In this document: piece after piece, positions 23,931 to 33,074 of the stretch | How positions within the stretch are numbered: position 1 is the stretch's first letter | Layout: each line of letters opens with the position of its first letter | Assembly: GCA_944320675.1 (NCBI GenBank) | Contig: CALUIJ010000009.1 | Coordinates: 1-33,183, forward strand | Direction: 5' to 3' | Source: an uncultured Prevotella sp. | Lineage (GTDB): Bacteria > Bacteroidota > Bacteroidia > Bacteroidales > Bacteroidaceae | DNA: 33,183 nucleotides | Notes under the pieces: model-generated | The model's input: only the letters and a program-made list of their open reading frames with translations | Told to the model about the DNA's origin: nothing | Databases searched by the model: none | Made by a program: the position numbers and the translations under genes

Positions 23931-25745
23931 ATGAGAATTTTTAACAAGTATGCCTATCTGAGCGCAGTCGCACTGGTAGGCGCAGTAGGCTTCACCGCTT
24001 GCTCTTCTGACGACGAGCTTACGGCTGAACCGAATCCGACGTTCGACGGCGAGAGCGTAAAGACGCAGTTCGCTATTAATATTCCGTATGCAGGAGGACA
24101 AGGTACGCGTATGACAGCGGAAAATACGCAGAATAATAACAACTTCCTTGGGATGGATAATATTCGTTTAATTGCTTTTGACGGTGCTCCTGAAGCAAGC
24201 GGTGTTTTAAAAGAAATTATCGCAACATTAGGTGATATTAATAATGGCGAGTTGAGTTCAAGTCAATCTTCAAAAATTTATAGTAATGTAAATGTTCCTA
24301 CACATACGGATCATTTCTTGTTTTATGCAAAAGCAAAAGGAACGGATAAATTTGCTAACGGTTCAATAACTCCGCATATTGACGGCCAATCGTCAGTGAA
24401 TAATATTTATTTTGAATTGGAGAAAGTGAATACCGGTTCTGTAACAACTGATGATGAAGCAAAATTGTTGGTTCAAGTGCTTAATGCTGTAGATGCGGAT
24501 GAAGTTTGGGCAGGTGATTTGGATACGGACTTGACAGAACTTCGTACTTCATTACAAGGTTTGAAAGCAGGTTCGGCAAATAATATCAGACTTGCTTTGC
24601 AAAATCTTTATAACGCTGTTGAAAGATGGACGATGGGTGTAGATGATGATAATAAGACAGCTGCTAATGCCATTCGTAATGCCATTACTGCACAGTATGA
24701 TTCTAAGGCTGTATTTACTTTAAAGTCACCGGGAACAGATTCTCCTTATGAATTGGAAACAACTTTAACTTATCCTCAGAACCTGAATTTGCCGGATGGA
24801 GCAGTTGAGTTGGAATATGCATCAAATGATTTTAAATATAAGACCGCAGGTGCCAATCTTACAGGTTTGACAACTTTTGATAATACAAAAGTTTGTTATC
24901 CGGCATCACTCTATTATTTTGTGAATACGGATCTTGCAGCGTCAAATAGCAGCTTAGAAAATAATCAATGGCCGACTACGACTGGAAATTGGACAAGTGA
25001 TGCTAGTGCTCCGTGGCTTAACACTGCAACATCGAGTGCATGGGGGACAGAAGTACTTGCTACAACACGCTCAATTGCATTAAAGAAAAACATCCAATAT
25101 GGGGTAGCGAGCTTAAGGTTTACTGTAAAATGTGAAAGTGGAAGTTTGCCAGACAAAGCAGAGACGCAAGGAAATCCCAATTATATTCCTGTGGCTGCTG
25201 AGGGATTCCCTGTTACAGGTTTGCTTATTGGCGGACAACCTGAAAGAGCTGATTGGGAGTTTTTGCCTGTAAAGGGTGCTTCTGGAGAAAATCCTGTATT
25301 CGATTATACTGTTTATGACAAGGTTGCAGAAAGCGTAAATGCAAAAGAAGGATCTGCAGAGGGAACCAATTATACTTTGCTTTTGCCTAATTATCAATCG
25401 ACTCCTGCTAAAGTTAATTTTGCTGTTGAATTAGAGAATAATACGGGACATGAGTTTCGTGGACAAGATGGCGTAGTGCCTGTTGGTGGTAAATTTTATC
25501 TAGTTGGTGTTCTTGATCCAACAGATAAAAAAGTTGTTGATACGCCGGAAAGTGGCAGTATAGAAGAAACTCCTGACGTGTTTATGTCTGATTATCAGAC
25601 GACGGCAAATGTAACGATAACATCATTGGCTAGTGCTTATAATACAATTCCTGACCTTCGTGCAACACAAATGCAGCTTGGCCTTTCTGTAGATCTTGTG
25701 TGGAAAACAGGAATCTCATTTGATGTTACAATAGGTGGGGAGTAA
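23931..25745 (+). CDS. Mfa1/FimA-type major fimbrillin
   Basis: A 604-residue exported lipoprotein, probably the major fimbrial shaft subunit. The leader ends with the lipobox FTAC (Cys24), followed by SSDDELTAEP. FAINIPYAGGQGTRM (Arg60) and NNNNFLGMDNIRLIAF match the start of Mfa1/FimA-type subunits; in Porphyromonas an arginine protease cuts after an Arg at this position so the N-terminal strand is released for polymerisation, and the same could happen here. The C-terminal half (ALKKNIQYGVASLRF, FPVTGLLIGGQP, NFAVELENNTG) fits the C-terminal fimbrillin domain. The first ~180 bp are GC-rich like the neighbours, while the rest is distinctly AT-rich with different codons, which suggests allele exchange. 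It is followed by a GC-rich hairpin and the anchor gene. Confidence 0.88.
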   Translation: MRIFNKYAYLSAVALVGAVGFTACSSDDELTAEPNPTFDGESVKTQFAINIPYAGGQGTRMTAENTQNNNNFLGMDNIRLIAFDGAPEASGVLKEIIATLGDINNGELSSSQSSKIYSNVNVPTHTDHFLFYAKAKGTDKFANGSITPHIDGQSSVNNIYFELEKVNTGSVTTDDEAKLLVQVLNAVDADEVWAGDLDTDLTELRTSLQGLKAGSANNIRLALQNLYNAVERWTMGVDDDNKTAANAIRNAITAQYDSKAVFTLKSPGTDSPYELETTLTYPQNLNLPDGAVELEYASNDFKYKTAGANLTGLTTFDNTKVCYPASLYYFVNTDLAASNSSLENNQWPTTTGNWTSDASAPWLNTATSSAWGTEVLATTRSIALKKNIQYGVASLRFTVKCESGSLPDKAETQGNPNYIPVAAEGFPVTGLLIGGQPERADWEFLPVKGASGENPVFDYTVYDKVAESVNAKEGSAEGTNYTLLLPNYQSTPAKVNFAVELENNTGHEFRGQDGVVPVGGKFYLVGVLDPTDKKVVDTPESGSIEETPDVFMSDYQTTANVTITSLASAYNTIPDLRATQMQLGLSVDLVWKTGISFDVTIGGE

Positions 25746-25798
25746 TTGCCGCCAATGCGTTTGCGTATCATGCAACGTCGGTTGACAAATGAAAACAG

Positions 25799-25826
25799 GG
25801 CGGCGGGCTTTCGTAGGCCCGCCGCC
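25799..25826. promoter_or_regulatory. Strong hairpin between the major fimbrillin and anchor genes
   Basis: Perfect 10-bp stem GGCGGCGGGC / GCCCGCCGCC with the loop TTTCGTAG, about 54 bp past the fimbrillin stop. No T run follows, so it may act as an mRNA 3' end stabiliser or attenuator that keeps anchor and tip genes at lower expression. Confidence 0.75.
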
Positions 25827-25902
25827 TACAAAGGGGCGTAAGGCTTGCGCGATAACCGTTAATCTTCGTGCGGGCGCCCTTATTACAATGATTCGTAGCA
25901 TT

Positions 25903-26910
25903 ATGATAAAGATAAGAAACATCCTCGGAGGCATGCCAGGCTCCCTGCATTGGGGGAGGCTGGGGTGGACGGCTTGTGCGGTCGTTCCGCTTGCGTCGTG
26001 CATTGACGAGGACCTGTCGAAGTGCGGCGTTGACTACGCCGCCGAATACGTCGTAGAGCAAAGGTTGGAAGTAAGCCTGCAGGGCGAGATAGCATCAGAG
26101 CTGATACGCCCCGAGGAGCAGCCCATTGGGCGCAGGCTGGAGCAGGCGTTGGGCGGAGTGTTCACCGACGTGGCCCACGACATAGACCTGTCGTTTTACG
26201 ACGGCAACCGCTTGGCGTGGCACGAGAACAACGTCGTCAACGCCGCTTCGGCTTCGGTCACGGTGTACTTGCAGCGTGCCGACTACCGCAACCTCGCCTT
26301 GGCAAACCTCGCCATAGAGCCTGCAATGGCTCTTACGGGGGCTGACTCCGACCTGACGATGGCCGTTGGCTACCGGGCCGAGGCCGACACGGTAGACTCC
26401 CAGTCGGCGGGCCTCTTCTCGGCGCGGATGGACATGCGCCTTGAGGACAGGAACCAGACGTTCAGCACCCGTCTGTACATGCTCAACTGCGCCGCGGCCC
26501 TCGTGATAGACCGCAACGGTTGCCAACCTGAGGACATACGAGCCTACGTGGAGGGCACGGCGGCGGGCTTTGCCGTTAACGACAGCACGTATTCGTTCGG
26601 CGCAAGCCCCATTGTGCGCACCCGGCGCATAACCGAGGGCGGCTACGACTGCCTTTACGCCGCCATGTTGCCGTCGGCCGACGGCACGCGCGCCGCCGAC
26701 GGCCTTTGGCGCATGAATGTCTACGTGCAGACCGGCGGCAAGACCACCGAGAACGTGATAACCGTGAACGACCCCCTGCGCGCCGGCTGCATGAGGATAA
26801 TAAAAGTCCGCATGAAGGGCGACGGTTCGGTTGAGGCCGTAACGCCCGAGGTGGGCGTCAGCGTGACGCTCGACTGGAAACCGGGCGGTAGCCACGACGT
26901 GGAAATATGA
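25903..26910 (+). CDS. FimB/Mfa2 family fimbrial anchor lipoprotein
   Basis: A 335-residue lipoprotein. From the chosen ATG (MIKIRNILGG) the leader ends at the lipobox PLASC (Cys33), followed by IDEDLSKCGVDYAAEY, the diagnostic start of FimB/Mfa2 proteins. F-Y-D-G-N-R-L, V-Y-L-Q-R-A-D-Y and the terminal GVSVTLDWKPGGSHDVEI also match the family. In Porphyromonas, FimB and Mfa2 cap the fimbrial base at the outer membrane and limit its length. ATG codons at 25888 and 25933 are alternatives; the frame is open back to 25789, but that lies over the intergenic hairpin. Back in GC-rich DNA, unlike the AT-rich fimbrillin gene before it. Confidence 0.9.
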   Translation: MIKIRNILGGMPGSLHWGRLGWTACAVVPLASCIDEDLSKCGVDYAAEYVVEQRLEVSLQGEIASELIRPEEQPIGRRLEQALGGVFTDVAHDIDLSFYDGNRLAWHENNVVNAASASVTVYLQRADYRNLALANLAIEPAMALTGADSDLTMAVGYRAEADTVDSQSAGLFSARMDMRLEDRNQTFSTRLYMLNCAAALVIDRNGCQPEDIRAYVEGTAAGFAVNDSTYSFGASPIVRTRRITEGGYDCLYAAMLPSADGTRAADGLWRMNVYVQTGGKTTENVITVNDPLRAGCMRIIKVRMKGDGSVEAVTPEVGVSVTLDWKPGGSHDVEI

Positions 26911-27042
26911 GGGTCATACGGTTTTAAGGTCATACGGTCATGAGCGTGCGTCTTAAGGCATACAATTCCACAACCGTAAACCCCAATAACCCCACAATCG
27001 TAAAACCTCATAACCCTCACAACCGTAAAACCCCACAACCCC
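26910..27042. repeat. Family B repeat array within the fimbrial operon
   Basis: Right side: three tandem units of about 24-25 bp (26969-26992, 26993-27017, 27018-27042), each like CACAACCGTAAAACCCCA plus TAACC. Left side (26910-26939): complementary words GGTCATACGGTTTTAAGG and GGTCATACGG. It ends two bases before the next start codon and begins at the last base of the anchor gene stop. Confidence 0.85.
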
Positions 27043-27044
27043 TT

Positions 27045-28112
27045 ATGATGAAAAGATATTTATTCATATTGTCATTAATAGCGATGGTTTTCGCCGCTTG
27101 TTCTTCCGACGACGGCGCGTCCGCACCTTCGGGCGGGGAACCGCTTGAGACCGTGCAGCTGTATGTCAGCGTGCCCGGCGCGCAGGCTACGCGCGTGGGC
27201 GACCCCGGCCAGGCCGTGCCCGAGGGAGTTGACTGGGACGAGCTTGCCGTAATGATAGAGTATACGGGCAATTCTCTGCCTGCAAGGCGGAGGATTGTCA
27301 AGACGATATCGAAGACGGATTTTGACCACCTCCCTTCGTTAGACGCTGACGGCAAGGTGAAGATAATAACGCTCGACGTAGAGCCGGGCGACGTATATAT
27401 TTACGGCGTTACTTATACTTCGGAAGAGGACTTAAGCCCCAAGACTGCAATCGAGGGTTGGGAAAATAACGGTGTGGCGGTAGAAGAATTGGCGATATCA
27501 AACAATTACGCCGACGGCAACATTGAGCGGCAGCTCAGCGTAGCCACTGGATATTACGACCTGAAAGACGGTAAGCATACCGGCGGAAAACAGATATTCC
27601 ACATAAGCAGGCCTGCCGACGGAGATTTCAACCGGCTGGTGCCTACCGTCGCCCTTACGCGCCTTGCGGCGAAAATCGACATACAATGGGATGCCGAGGA
27701 CGCTTACACCCAGGGCTACACCGACGTGGAGGTTACGGGCTTCACGTATGGCAGCGGCACGGATATTGCGGGTGAGGGCTACGGCCGTCTGTTCCCCGAC
27801 TTATATTCGGGCTCTGTCGCCAAGGGCGGCTCAAAGGCGTTCTACAACGATTCGCCCATAAGCCGGCGCAACGGCAGGGTTTACCATTACGTATTTCCCG
27901 ACGGTGTAAGCAAGCCCAAGATAACGTTCAACATATCGGCCGAAAATACGGATGGGGCACTTAGTCAGGAAAAGCAATACACATTTACCTTTACCGATAA
28001 GCTGAAGAAGGCAACGTGGTATAAGATAAACACTACGATAAAGGGCGTAACGGGGAATGCCGATATTGAAGTTTCGCCCGACGGTTCGCCCGAAACAACC
28101 ATCGCGAACTGA
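27045..28112 (+). CDS. Fimbrillin-like accessory lipoprotein
   Basis: A 355-residue lipoprotein. The start MMKRYLFILSLIAMVFAACS gives a clear leader and lipobox (Cys19) followed by S-S-D-D, like the major subunit. The frame extends upstream to 26940 but that is the repeat array, so the ATG at 27045 (or 27048) is chosen. ETVQLYVSVPGAQATRVG has an Arg in the place where fimbrillins are processed, and VALTRLAAKIDIQWD is the hallmark of the fimbrillin fold (L-x-R-x-x-A-K-I). The C-terminal part YTFTFTDKLKKATWYKINTT fits the second domain. Lying after the anchor gene and before the large beta-helix protein, it is likely a minor or tip component, like Mfa3/Mfa4 or FimC-FimE. Specific family not certain. 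Confidence 0.8.
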   Translation: MMKRYLFILSLIAMVFAACSSDDGASAPSGGEPLETVQLYVSVPGAQATRVGDPGQAVPEGVDWDELAVMIEYTGNSLPARRRIVKTISKTDFDHLPSLDADGKVKIITLDVEPGDVYIYGVTYTSEEDLSPKTAIEGWENNGVAVEELAISNNYADGNIERQLSVATGYYDLKDGKHTGGKQIFHISRPADGDFNRLVPTVALTRLAAKIDIQWDAEDAYTQGYTDVEVTGFTYGSGTDIAGEGYGRLFPDLYSGSVAKGGSKAFYNDSPISRRNGRVYHYVFPDGVSKPKITFNISAENTDGALSQEKQYTFTFTDKLKKATWYKINTTIKGVTGNADIEVSPDGSPETTIAN

Positions 28113-28220
28113 CTTTGCCGGGTTTTCCCGGCCCGGCCGGGGCTCCGCAGTCACATAGGCGGATGAGGCCCGGGCCTCATGTCTGCATCGGGCGGGTGGA
28201 CAAGGATAAGCCCGGCCGGC

Positions 28221-28306
28221 GTGAAAGACGGTCTTTTACACGGTGAAAGGCCGTCTTTCGGAGGCCCGGAGGCCGTCTTTCGGCATGTGAAAGACGGTCT
28301 TTTGCC
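28221..28306. repeat. Family C repeat, copy 3
   Basis: Four alternating words: GTGAAAGACGGTCTTTTAC, GTGAAAGGCCGTCTTTCGG, GGAGGCCGTCTTTCGG and GTGAAAGACGGTCTTTTG. AAAGACGGTCTTT is itself near-palindromic. It lies between the accessory gene and the large protein, with no T run for a terminator. Confidence 0.8.
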
Positions 28307-28370
28307 GGATGGAGCGCAAACCGTTGATTGTCAAAGATTTATGGAATAACGAAATAAGAGCTACACAACG

Positions 28371-31300
28371 ATGATAAAGACTTTACGCATATTATACGTT
28401 TTGACGGTCGTGCTGCTGCTGCCTGCGGCCGCCGCGGCGCAACAAACCACAAGATATTACGTGACAAAGGATGCTACTACGCCGGCCGAGGCCGGCGTGC
28501 CTTCGTCGTGGGACGCGCCCGTGACGTTCGAGTCGGCTTTGGACGCCGCCCGGTCGGGCGACGAGATATGGGTGAAAGGTTACGACGAGCCGGGGCCCGG
28601 GCATGTCTACAGGGCGACGGACGCCGCCGGCTTCACGCTTAAGGCCGGCGTGCGCCTTTACGGCGGCTTTAAGGGCGGTGAGACGTTGGCCGACCAGCGC
28701 GAGGTGGTCGACGGCAAGGCGTACCGCATGAGATACCGCACGGTGGTCTCGGGCGACGTGGTGGCCGACGACGAAAAGGACGACACCAACCTTATATTCC
28801 CTGCTAACACGTCGCGCGGCGACAACGCCAAGCACGTGATAACGCTCACGGCCGGCGGCAACACCCTGGTCGACGGCGTGACGATAGCGCGCGGACACGC
28901 CGACGGCCAAGACGGCACCGACGGCCAAGGCGGAGGAATATGCGTAACGGGGACCGGCAGCTACACCATACGCCGCTGCTTCTTCATCGAGAACTACGCC
29001 CTGCAGGGCGGGGGGCTTTACGTGCAGGCCGGCGTAAGCGGCGGACTGGTTGACCGCTGCGGCTTCTTCAACAACGCCGCAGGCGGGCGCAGCGGCATGG
29101 AGAACGCCGGCGGGGCGGTATGGATGGCCGGCCCGGGCACGATAGTCAATACGGCCATATTCAACAACGAGAACGGCGGCGTGCGCCTCGATGACGCCGG
29201 CGCGCAGATTGTCAACTCGACCGTAGTGCGCAACACTGGTTCGGGCGTAGACGGCAACGCCGGCACCATGGTGTGGAACACCGTAGTGTGGGGCAACTCG
29301 CTGCTCTCAACCGACGACTCGGCCAAGCCCGCCTTCCGCCATTGCGCCTATCCCGAGGCCAACCCCGGCGGCGGCCCCGACCTTGACGGCAACATATACC
29401 TCGCCGCGAAGAACAACGAGCCCGCCGGCCCGCATTTCGACTCGCCGTCGATACGCATCGGCTTCGACCGCGACTTCAACATCTCGACCACGCTCTACCC
29501 CCTGTGGACGTGGATGCCCCTTGAACACTCTAACCTGATAGACAAGGGCGACGACGACGCTTATAACGACAACGGCGGATACGGTGCCGCCGACCTTGAC
29601 GGCAATACGCGCATAAGAAACACGATAGACATAGGCGCGTTCGAGTTCCAGCCCGTCAGCCCTTCGCGCATACGCTACGTCATGCCTGACGGCACGGGCG
29701 ACGGCACGTCGTGGGACAACCCCTCGGGCGACCTCCAGCGCATGATAGACGAGCTGGCCGAGGGCGGCAACGGACAGCCGGGCGAAGTGTGGGTGGCCGC
29801 CGGTACGTATGAGCCGCAGGCCCAGCTCGTCACCGGCACGAGCTACTCGGCCTCGTTCCGCATGCGCGACGGCGTAAGCGTCTACGGCGGATTCGCCGGC
29901 GGCGAAACGTCAAAGGCCGGTAGGAGCATGAGCGGCGGAATGCCGTGGCAGTTCGCTAACGAGACAGTCCTCCAAGCCGCCTATTACAGCGAGGACAACC
30001 TGCAGTTCGCCAACGACAAGTGGACGCTTACCTCCGACTCGCGCCACGTAGTGTGGTTCGCCCCGTTCGGCGGCGAAGGGTTCACCCGCCCCACTTACCT
30101 CGACGGCGTAACCATACGCGGCGGCTACGCCCAGGGCGGCACCTGGCTCGGCGACTTCATGACCGACCGCGGGGCCGGCGTATATATCGACAGCGAATAC
30201 GCCTACCTGTCCAACTGCGTCGTGAAGGAGAACTACGCCACGGGCAACGGCGGCGGCGTTTACCTGAAAGACGGCCGTGTGCAAGGCTCGCTCGTCTACA
30301 ACAACAACTCCGACACCGACGGCGGCGCCGTCTACGTTGACAACCAGGGCCTTGTACACCGCTCGATGCTCGCCAACAACTCCGCGCGCAACGGCGCGGG
30401 CGCCTATCTCGACAACACCCTGACGGACGACGACGGCGGCGGCCGTGACTATCCCGAGTACCTGATGCTCTCAACCTGCGTTGTGTCGAACAACACGGCC
30501 ACGGGCAACGGCGCGGTGTATTGCGACGGCGGCGGGGTGCTGCTGCAGAACACCATAACCAACAACGTCTGCGTGACCGCCACCGACCTGACCGACCCCG
30601 ACGCCTCGCAGACGGGCGGCGTCTACGTTAACGGCTACGCCCTTGTGGCCAACTCGGTTGTTTGGAACAACCACATGGACGCCTCTTCCTCCTCGCCCGA
30701 CATCCCCATGTACGCCAAGAACCCCTCGGCCGGCAAAGTGCGCTTCACGTACAACGCCATTTCCGGCGTAAACAACGCCGTGTGGAACAACATCCTGCAA
30801 GAGCAGACCCTCGCGCTCGTCGACGAGAACAGGGGCGCGCCGGACAATCCCAACAGCATAGGGCCGAGGTTCGGCGTCGGCGGACAGATGGGTTCGGACG
30901 CCGATCTGCAAACAAAAATCGGAGTGCAGGGCGGATGGAGCGGGATTGACTACTTCTGGAAACCCATCGGCGGCTCCAACCTTTGGGCGCGCGGCATGGC
31001 CATAGGCCAGCTGCCAGAGGAAGTGGTGCTCGCCCCCGAGATTGACATCGAGGGCGGACTCTTCGCCCAGAAACCCGCCGTGGGGGCCTTCCATGTCGAC
31101 AGGTCGGATATTGTGCCGCGGTTGGAAATGGATGAAGCCAGTAAAAAATATACGGTCGTTCTTTATGTTGACGCTGATTGCACCGAGCCTGAACATGACG
31201 GTTCGTCGTGGGCGACGGCATACCGCTCACTGAATGATGCGGTAAGCTATTTTGCCGAATGGCGAAGTGGAATGGAACCAAAAGATGTTATCGCAGATGA

Positions 31301-33074
31301 TGGTAGCCCTTCAACTTTTAGTTCTGCTATGCTTAGTGCAATTGATTCTTTTGAGATCCGCGTGCTCGAAGGCGACCTGTGGCCTCGTTACGCTTTCGTC
31401 AACGACGACCCCAAGACCGCCACGCTCGACATCCTCGCCATGCAAAGCGGGAAGCCGCTGAAGATAGTCGGCGGATATTACCGTAACAACGGTAGCAACG
31501 ACGATGTGCCGCGCGACTGGCTCAACCGCCGCTCGCAGCTCAACGGCAACCCCGACGGCGACGACATCGGGGACGGACTCTACCACGTAGTCACCGTTGA
31601 GCCGGGAGCGGAGGTGGAGCTTGACGGCTTCCACATAATCAACGGCTACGCCGCCGGCACGGCCTCGCTGCAATACGGCGCGGGCATGCTCGTCCGCGAC
31701 GGTGCCCACGTTACCCTTACCAACTGCATCTTCGAGAACAACACCGCCGCCGACGGCGCCGCCGTCGACGCGCGCAACGCCACGCTGACGATGAAGAACT
31801 GCGTGGTGAACAATAACACGAACAAAACTTCGACGAACAGCGTAATCAATGCCCGAAGCCTTGACTTACGGCACGTCACAATAGTAAATAACGAAGGGGC
31901 TGCGCCTGAGGACATGGGCGCCAGCTCGTTTGCGGCGGGAAACACGGCGGACAACAGTGACGGCTTTGACGGCTTGGCAACCATGGGCGAGGCCGGCGCA
32001 CGGAACTTCGCCAACCCGACAAAGGCCAAAGGCGCAACCCTCGGCTTCGATACCTACCTCGGCGGCTACTCCTCGTTCCGCCCGTTGACCAGCTCGGCTG
32101 TTTCCGCCGGACTTATAATAAACAAGGCCGCAACCTCTACGGATTTGGGCAACGACATCATGGGCAACGAGCGCGACCTCGGCGGCGTGCCCGACCTCGG
32201 AGCGTATGAAGCCGACCTGCCGAGGGCGGGAAGAGTGATTTACGTGCGTTCGTATAATCAAAACTGGAACGGCGAGGATAATAACGGTGACCGTGAGGAA
32301 AGTGACGGCGACCCAAGCATGGATGTGAAAACGGCCGGCGACGGCACGTCGTGGGAGAATGCTATAAATGGAAATGCCGTATGTGATTTGGAAAAGACCG
32401 ATGCTGGTTTTTATATAGTTAGAGACGGGGAGTTAAAGCCGTCGTCGTATGATTATGAAAACTACCGGGGCGGCAGTTACGGCCCTGCAGCCGGATGTTA
32501 CGGCGGCTTCTGGGATAACTCTGGTAATACGAAAGGAGGTAATTACAATACGATTACTAACGACCGTAAGGAACGGTATGTCAGCGGTTTGCAATATGCT
32601 GTAGAAAAGGCGGCAAGGCTGAATGAACAATTGCCTGAGGAAGACCGTGTTGAAGTCTGGGTTGCCGCAGGCATTTATACGGATTACAAAGGCTTTGTCA
32701 TACGCGATAAGGTAAAGGTTTTGGGAGGTTTCCCCAATGAGGGCGCTCCGGGAGCCGACGACCGTATGGCGTTGTTGTCCGGCTATATACCTAAACGTGA
32801 ACAATATGAAACTCTTGATGAAACTAAATATGAGACGATTCTTCAAATCCGCAGGGAATCCCCGGTGGAGTGGACTGGCTATAATAACGGAAAGGTAGTT
32901 ACGGATTCTTGGATGCCTGGCAGTTCGACGGCCCGGCATTATGTGCTTTATCAACCGGACGTTTGTTTGCCGACGTGGGCACCGGATAATAATGATAAGA
33001 ATAGTAAGAAAGGTGGAAACTGTTATCGTTATCAAACCGGAAATTATTTTGATTATAACATTAGTGTCCACTAA
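28371..33074 (+). CDS. Giant modular right-handed beta-helix protein, putative fimbrial tip adhesin, probably truncated
   Basis: A 1567-residue exported protein with a signal peptide ending near ...AAAAAQ (residue ~24). It has four similar modules, starting at about residues 25, 431, 923 and 1284. Each opens with a strand and D-G-T-S-W or S-S-W, then a motif like EVWVAAGTYEP, then VSVYGGFAGGE, and then (modules 1-3) a parallel beta-helix rich in G-G-G-x-Y and N-N-x-A, as in polymorphic outer-membrane proteins. Modules 1 and 3 end at D-I-G-A-F-E-F or D-L-G-A-Y-E-A. Module 4 stops just after HYVLYQPDVCLPTW, before its helix, and the last codons come from what looks like an insertion sequence end. 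No type IX C-terminal signal is therefore present. The position matches the tip adhesin of Mfa loci (Mfa5-like), an inference. Confidence 0.8.
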   Translation: MIKTLRILYVLTVVLLLPAAAAAQQTTRYYVTKDATTPAEAGVPSSWDAPVTFESALDAARSGDEIWVKGYDEPGPGHVYRATDAAGFTLKAGVRLYGGFKGGETLADQREVVDGKAYRMRYRTVVSGDVVADDEKDDTNLIFPANTSRGDNAKHVITLTAGGNTLVDGVTIARGHADGQDGTDGQGGGICVTGTGSYTIRRCFFIENYALQGGGLYVQAGVSGGLVDRCGFFNNAAGGRSGMENAGGAVWMAGPGTIVNTAIFNNENGGVRLDDAGAQIVNSTVVRNTGSGVDGNAGTMVWNTVVWGNSLLSTDDSAKPAFRHCAYPEANPGGGPDLDGNIYLAAKNNEPAGPHFDSPSIRIGFDRDFNISTTLYPLWTWMPLEHSNLIDKGDDDAYNDNGGYGAADLDGNTRIRNTIDIGAFEFQPVSPSRIRYVMPDGTGDGTSWDNPSGDLQRMIDELAEGGNGQPGEVWVAAGTYEPQAQLVTGTSYSASFRMRDGVSVYGGFAGGETSKAGRSMSGGMPWQFANETVLQAAYYSEDNLQFANDKWTLTSDSRHVVWFAPFGGEGFTRPTYLDGVTIRGGYAQGGTWLGDFMTDRGAGVYIDSEYAYLSNCVVKENYATGNGGGVYLKDGRVQGSLVYNNNSDTDGGAVYVDNQGLVHRSMLANNSARNGAGAYLDNTLTDDDGGGRDYPEYLMLSTCVVSNNTATGNGAVYCDGGGVLLQNTITNNVCVTATDLTDPDASQTGGVYVNGYALVANSVVWNNHMDASSSSPDIPMYAKNPSAGKVRFTYNAISGVNNAVWNNILQEQTLALVDENRGAPDNPNSIGPRFGVGGQMGSDADLQTKIGVQGGWSGIDYFWKPIGGSNLWARGMAIGQLPEEVVLAPEIDIEGGLFAQKPAVGAFHVDRSDIVPRLEMDEASKKYTVVLYVDADCTEPEHDGSSWATAYRSLNDAVSYFAEWRSGMEPKDVIADDGSPSTFSSAMLSAIDSFEIRVLEGDLWPRYAFVNDDPKTATLDILAMQSGKPLKIVGGYYRNNGSNDDVPRDWLNRRSQLNGNPDGDDIGDGLYHVVTVEPGAEVELDGFHIINGYAAGTASLQYGAGMLVRDGAHVTLTNCIFENNTAADGAAVDARNATLTMKNCVVNNNTNKTSTNSVINARSLDLRHVTIVNNEGAAPEDMGASSFAAGNTADNSDGFDGLATMGEAGARNFANPTKAKGATLGFDTYLGGYSSFRPLTSSAVSAGLIINKAATSTDLGNDIMGNERDLGGVPDLGAYEADLPRAGRVIYVRSYNQNWNGEDNNGDREESDGDPSMDVKTAGDGTSWENAINGNAVCDLEKTDAGFYIVRDGELKPSSYDYENYRGGSYGPAAGCYGGFWDNSGNTKGGNYNTITNDRKERYVSGLQYAVEKAARLNEQLPEEDRVEVWVAAGIYTDYKGFVIRDKVKVLGGFPNEGAPGADDRMALLSGYIPKREQYETLDETKYETILQIRRESPVEWTGYNNGKVVTDSWMPGSSTARHYVLYQPDVCLPTWAPDNNDKNSKKGGNCYRYQTGNYFDYNISVH

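Noticed and set aside
26910-27042. CRISPR-like array
   Set aside because: The three 24-25 bp units are directly adjacent with no spacers, and no cas genes are in the window.
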